Of a stretch of 64,000 nt of DNA, positions 61,216 to 64,000 are shown piece by piece (the stretch's first letter is position 1; every line of letters begins with the position of its first letter). The position numbers and the translations under genes were made by a program. The stretch is from Fibrobacter sp. GTDB taxonomy: Bacteria > Fibrobacterota > Fibrobacteria > Fibrobacterales > Fibrobacteraceae. Below the pieces are notes generated by a model. It made no database searches and had not been told where the DNA came from. It saw nothing but the letters and a program-made list of their open reading frames with translations. The stretch lies in assembly GCA_024399065.1 (NCBI GenBank), contig JAKSIB010000006.1, forward strand, positions 91,414-155,413, given 5' to 3'.

Positions 61216-62274
61216 CTAATCGAAGTTCAAGTTACGTCGATAAGGGGTGAAACCTGCGTTTTTGATAAAGGTTTCGGCTTCCTCGATAGTGGAAAGTCCG
61301 TGGTTTTGCAGAACATTTTCCTCGATGACGATGCTGTTGATGTCGTCGGCGCCGGCATGAAGGCCTAATTCGCCTAAAGAAAGACCCATTCCCAGCAAAG
61401 AAACCTCGATGTGAGGGACATTATCCAAGTAAAGACGGCTGAGAGCCAGTAATTTAAGGTATTCATCGCCGCGAACATGGCGGATAGGGAAGTTGTCGGT
61501 CTGGGGCTGGAAGGTCCAAACTACGAAACTTTTGAATCCTTGGGCGATATCCTGGGTCTTACGGACGTATTCCAGGTGTTCGATGATTTCTTCGTCGGTT
61601 TCGTCACTGCCGAACACAATGTTTGCGCTTCCCGGTAGGCCCTTTTTATGGCAGGCGGCCAGTGCGTCGCACCACTGCTGTGCAGGAAGCTTTCGCGGGC
61701 TCAGTTTCTGACGCATGCGGTCGCTGAGGATCTCTGCGCCGGCGCCGGGTACGGAGCTGAGACCCGCGTCCTTGAATATGTCAAGAAGTTCGTCCAGGCT
61801 CAAATTGTTGTATTCCGCGATGCGGACCAGTTCTACGGGGGAGAAGCCTCGTACGGTAACGCCCATTTCCTGTGTAAGCATTTTCAAGACGTCCACGTAG
61901 TAGGAAAGAGGGATTTCCTTGTTGACGCCGCCCTGCAGGAAAATTTGATTGGCGCCTTTGGCCTTGGCTTCGATGGTCTTTTGACGGATTTCGTCCAGGG
62001 AGAGCACGTAGGCTTCGGGGCTACGGGCGGGCCTGCAGAAGCTGCAGAAACTGCAGGTGACTTCGCAAATGTTGGTGTAGTTGATGATTCTGAAGGCTGT
62101 ATAGCCTACTTTGTTGCCGGGAAGGCGAGCTTGACGCACTTGATCGGCTGCTTCAACCACTTCGGTCCAAGGAACGTTTCTTAAGATTTCAAGACCCTCT
62201 GTAGGGGTTAAACGTGTAGAATAAAAATCTCCATTTTTTACACTTGAAATAACTTTTTGTAGAATTTCGTTCAT
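61216..62274 (-). CDS. mqnC: Cyclic dehypoxanthine futalosine synthase
   Basis: The protein has 352 residues from ATG 62274 (MNEILQKVIS); the longer frame from 62535 adds 87 residues that fit no MqnC. The radical SAM cluster is C70-EVT-C74-SF-C77. FLQGGVNKEIPLSYYVD, GAGAEILSDRMRQKLSP and VVWTFQPQTDNF match MqnC rather than MqnE, as does the end AGFTPYRRNL. It makes cyclic dehypoxanthinyl futalosine in the menaquinone futalosine pathway, using SAM and a 4Fe-4S cluster. Other mqn genes are not in the window. Confidence 0.94.
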   Translation of the reverse strand: MNEILQKVISSVKNGDFYSTRLTPTEGLEILRNVPWTEVVEAADQVRQARLPGNKVGYTAFRIINYTNICEVTCSFCSFCRPARSPEAYVLSLDEIRQKTIEAKAKGANQIFLQGGVNKEIPLSYYVDVLKMLTQEMGVTVRGFSPVELVRIAEYNNLSLDELLDIFKDAGLSSVPGAGAEILSDRMRQKLSPRKLPAQQWCDALAACHKKGLPGSANIVFGSDETDEEIIEHLEYVRKTQDIAQGFKSFVVWTFQPQTDNFPIRHVRGDEYLKLLALSRLYLDNVPHIEVSLLGMGLSLGELGLHAGADDINSIVIEENVLQNHGLSTIEEAETFIKNAGFTPYRRNLNFD

Positions 62275-62322
62275 ATTAGCCGATTTATTAAAGTTTAGAT
62301 ACCTAAAGTGTGTAAAAGTTTT

Positions 62323-62360
62323 TGGACATATTGTCCACAACATTTGCTTTGCTATATGAT
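62323..62360 (+). promoter_or_regulatory. Promoter with overlapping palindromic operator before the esterase gene
   Basis: TGGACA-TAT-TGTCCA (62323-62337) is a perfect palindrome. Its right arm overlaps a TTGTCC -35 box (62331-62336), which is followed after 18 bases by TATGAT (62355-62360). A regulator bound there would block the promoter. A GGGC...GCCC hairpin near 62394-62409 sits just before the AAGGAG site. Confidence 0.5.
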
Positions 62361-62425
62361 AAAAAATTTTCGGGAGGATATAGTTTAAAGTTCGGGCCTG
62401 GTGAGCCCATAAAAAGGAGTTTGAT

Positions 62426-63865
62426 ATGAAGCGTATGGGTTTTGCTTCTGTTGGTTTGGCACTTGCTTTCGCGGCATCTGCGGCAAATGCTTTTATCTTG
62501 ACCGGTAAGGTTACTAATGAAAAGGGGAATGCCATTGAAGGCGCCTCTGTTAGTCTTCCCGGTTTGAATCTTTCTACTTCCAGCGATGGAGTGGGTAAGT
62601 TTACCCTTCGCGATACTCCTATGCCTCAGGGGCTTGCCCCGGTGTCGGTCAATCCAGGTTTTGTTCATGTGTCCGATGGAATTCTTTCGTTCTCTCAGTC
62701 CAATTCCGGTCCTGTTCAGGTGCAGATTTTTGATGCCGTGGGAGTTCGTGTCTTGAACAAAACTTTCCAGGGATCAGGCTCTGTGGATCTTCGTGGTTTT
62801 GTGAAAGCTGAAGGAACTTATTTTGCTCGTGTGAAGATGGGAAATGCCATTCAGAATTTGAAATTTTCTGCCCGTGGTTCCTATGGTGCAAACTTCGGCA
62901 AGGCTGAAGTGAAGGCTCTGAAGAAGGATGCCGCAGGCGAAAATCTTCAGGTGGTCATGGACGGCTATGATACTTTGAATGTTGTGCTGAACAACTTGGA
63001 TACAAACGTCGTATTGACCTTGCAGAGGGCTGTCGGCGCTGAAGAACAGTTTGACTTTGGTTGGGCAAAGGGCAACGCTCCTGTTCCTACCCGTGGTTGC
63101 GGCAAGACCTGGAACCGCGTAAAGTCTGGTAGTTATGACTTCCAGTGGAGTAAGGGTAAGCGAACCATCCGTATTGATATTCCGGATAACTATGACAATC
63201 AGAAACCTTACCGTCTTGTGTTCGGTATGCACTGCATGGGCGGCTGGGCTGGTGGTGTTCAGCAGGAAGGTTACTACGGCATGAAGCCGCTGGATACTGA
63301 GAAGACCACCATCTTCGTTGCTCCCGAAGGTAATGGTAATCAGGCTCCTTGGGCTCAGGATGACTACACCTTGTTTGATGAGCTTTTGGCAGACCTTCAG
63401 GGCAATCTCTGCATCGACTCATCCCGCGTGTTCTCTGCTGGCTTTAGCTATGGTTCCATGTTCACCAACGGTCTTTCCCGTGACCATCAGCATGTGCTTC
63501 GTGGTGTAGCTGTTTACGAAACTGCTGAAATCAACATTTGGGTTCCCCAGCATTCTGGCAAGTCCATTGCCTGGATGGGTGTGCTTGGCTTGCAGGATGA
63601 CCTGTGTCGTCCGGACCTTGGTCGTGCCGCACGTAACACCGCTCTTAAGCACAATGGCCCGAACTTCTCTGACGCTAGCGGTGAGCAGGCAGAAGAATAC
63701 AAGGGTTCCGGTCCTCACCTTTGCTATGACTACAAGACTGTGGATGAACGTTTCCCGGTGAAGTGGTGTACTCAGAACGGCGGCCATATCTGGGATCATA
63801 AGGACCCGGGTCAGACTAAGTCCTGGGTTCCCCAGACTACTTGGGAATTCTTCACCCAGTTCTAA
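62426..63865 (+). CDS. Secreted CE1-type (feruloyl/acetyl xylan) esterase with internal sorting-like domain
   Basis: The protein has 479 residues. A signal peptide ends around AASAANA. A carboxypeptidase-regulatory-like sandwich covers about 25-75 (GKVTNEKGNAIEGASVSLPG). A second sandwich (about 90-155; QIFDAVGVRVLNKTF, GTYFARVKMGN) resembles the type IX sorting domain, but it is internal. The esterase domain (about 210-479) resembles LpqC/PHB depolymerase-family CE1 enzymes, with FGMHCMGGWAGG, the nucleophile elbow AGFSYGSMF and a late NGGHIWD histidine. It probably removes side-chain esters from plant cell-wall polymers. The ATG has AAGGAG upstream. A strong terminator follows. Confidence 0.9.
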   Translation: MKRMGFASVGLALAFAASAANAFILTGKVTNEKGNAIEGASVSLPGLNLSTSSDGVGKFTLRDTPMPQGLAPVSVNPGFVHVSDGILSFSQSNSGPVQVQIFDAVGVRVLNKTFQGSGSVDLRGFVKAEGTYFARVKMGNAIQNLKFSARGSYGANFGKAEVKALKKDAAGENLQVVMDGYDTLNVVLNNLDTNVVLTLQRAVGAEEQFDFGWAKGNAPVPTRGCGKTWNRVKSGSYDFQWSKGKRTIRIDIPDNYDNQKPYRLVFGMHCMGGWAGGVQQEGYYGMKPLDTEKTTIFVAPEGNGNQAPWAQDDYTLFDELLADLQGNLCIDSSRVFSAGFSYGSMFTNGLSRDHQHVLRGVAVYETAEINIWVPQHSGKSIAWMGVLGLQDDLCRPDLGRAARNTALKHNGPNFSDASGEQAEEYKGSGPHLCYDYKTVDERFPVKWCTQNGGHIWDHKDPGQTKSWVPQTTWEFFTQF

Positions 63866-63924
63866 TCGATGGCGGATCACGAAGACCGCAACGCTTTAAC
63901 GTAAATTCTCTCTTTTTAACAAAG

Positions 63925-63953
63925 CTCTCGGCAAATTTGCCGGGAGTTTTTTT
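63925..63953 (+). terminator. Terminator of the esterase gene
   Basis: CTCTCGGCAAA (63925-63935) pairs with TTTGCCGGGAG (63936-63946), including one G-U pair, followed by seven T. Confidence 0.85.
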
Positions 63954-63964
63954 GTATAACTGAA

Positions 63965-63987
63965 AACTACCGGCTAGGCCGGTAGTT
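63965..63987 (-). terminator. Hairpin at the window edge, probably ending a minus-strand gene beyond it
   Basis: AACTACCGGC-TAG-GCCGGTAGTT is a perfect 10-bp stem. On the minus strand it is followed by TTTTC; on the plus strand no T run follows. Confidence 0.5.
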
Positions 63988-64000
63988 CCGTAAAAGCCTT

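Noticed and set aside
61216..62535. Longer MqnC starting at 62535
   Set aside because: The extra 87 residues resemble the reverse of the esterase signal-peptide region and match no MqnC; it would also overlap the divergent esterase gene and its promoter.
1..64000. CRISPR array, tRNA, rRNA, insertion sequence or prophage
   Set aside because: No regularly spaced repeats of 25-40 bases, cloverleaf-compatible segment, transposase or phage structural gene was seen on either strand by eye; a tRNA or covariance scan was not run.

Overview
The window looks like chromosome of a Fibrobacter species (phylum Fibrobacterota). Lineage markers include a TIGR02147/DUF4423 regulator at 13.0 kb, a FISUMP (TIGR02145) protein at 37.7 kb, a 2,303-residue SprA-type type IX secretion translocon at 51.3-58.2 kb, serine-rich linkers behind lipoboxes, and futalosine-pathway menaquinone synthesis (mqnC). 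No rRNA, tRNA, CRISPR array, IS element or prophage was recognised. The identification is inferred from gene families, not from a marker search.

Region by region: (1) 0-10.1 kb is mixed. A GNAT-type toxin candidate and a eukaryotic-type isoleucyl-tRNA synthetase precede an AT-rich accessory island at 4.2-10.1 kb. There, a RelE-like toxin/HTH antitoxin pair and a Phd/ParE pair flank a minus-strand three-gene operon: a TPR protein with an HExxH zinc-protease motif, a MazG-like nucleotide pyrophosphohydrolase, and a PD-(D/E)XK nuclease-DUF2075 helicase fusion. A structured RNA with a terminator-like end lies upstream of it. This is the best candidate for an undescribed (defence-type) system. (2) 10.1-21.2 kb holds c-di-GMP genes (one FIST-GGDEF, two tail-to-tail HD-GYP proteins), the TIGR02147-lipoprotein pair, and several hydrolases. 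(3) 21.4-23.5 kb carries batA-batB; the partners batD-batE sit 35 kb away at 58.3-60.9 kb. (4) 23.8-29.5 kb is a five-gene envelope operon: DUF4956 membrane protein, HlyD-like adaptor, outer-membrane factor, VTC-type polyphosphate polymerase domain and lamin-tail lipoprotein. (5) 29.8-35.0 kb is a TolC-HlyD-permease-permease exporter without an ATPase gene. (6) 35.1-46.3 kb is mostly housekeeping and envelope: YugP-like peptidase, ScpA with a long acidic tail, FISUMP protein, GlmS, FKBP lipoprotein, M23 lipoprotein, two tandem S41 proteases and an LRR protein. (7) 46.6-50.3 kb has an AIPR-family protein with housekeeping-like codon use and an acyl-CoA carboxylase carboxyltransferase. (8) 50.3-64 kb holds an outer-membrane protein, SprA, BatE/BatD, a probable 20-codon small gene with its own promoter and terminator, MqnC, and a secreted CE1-type esterase.

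Much of the window serves the cell envelope. SprA would export proteins across the outer membrane, two separate TolC/HlyD sets export other substrates, and many lipoproteins sit at the membranes. Intrinsic terminators (GC hairpin plus T run) close many transcripts and are often shared by convergent genes. Many genes have recognisable AAGGAG-like ribosome-binding sites, which I used to move several starts downstream of the longest possible reading frame.
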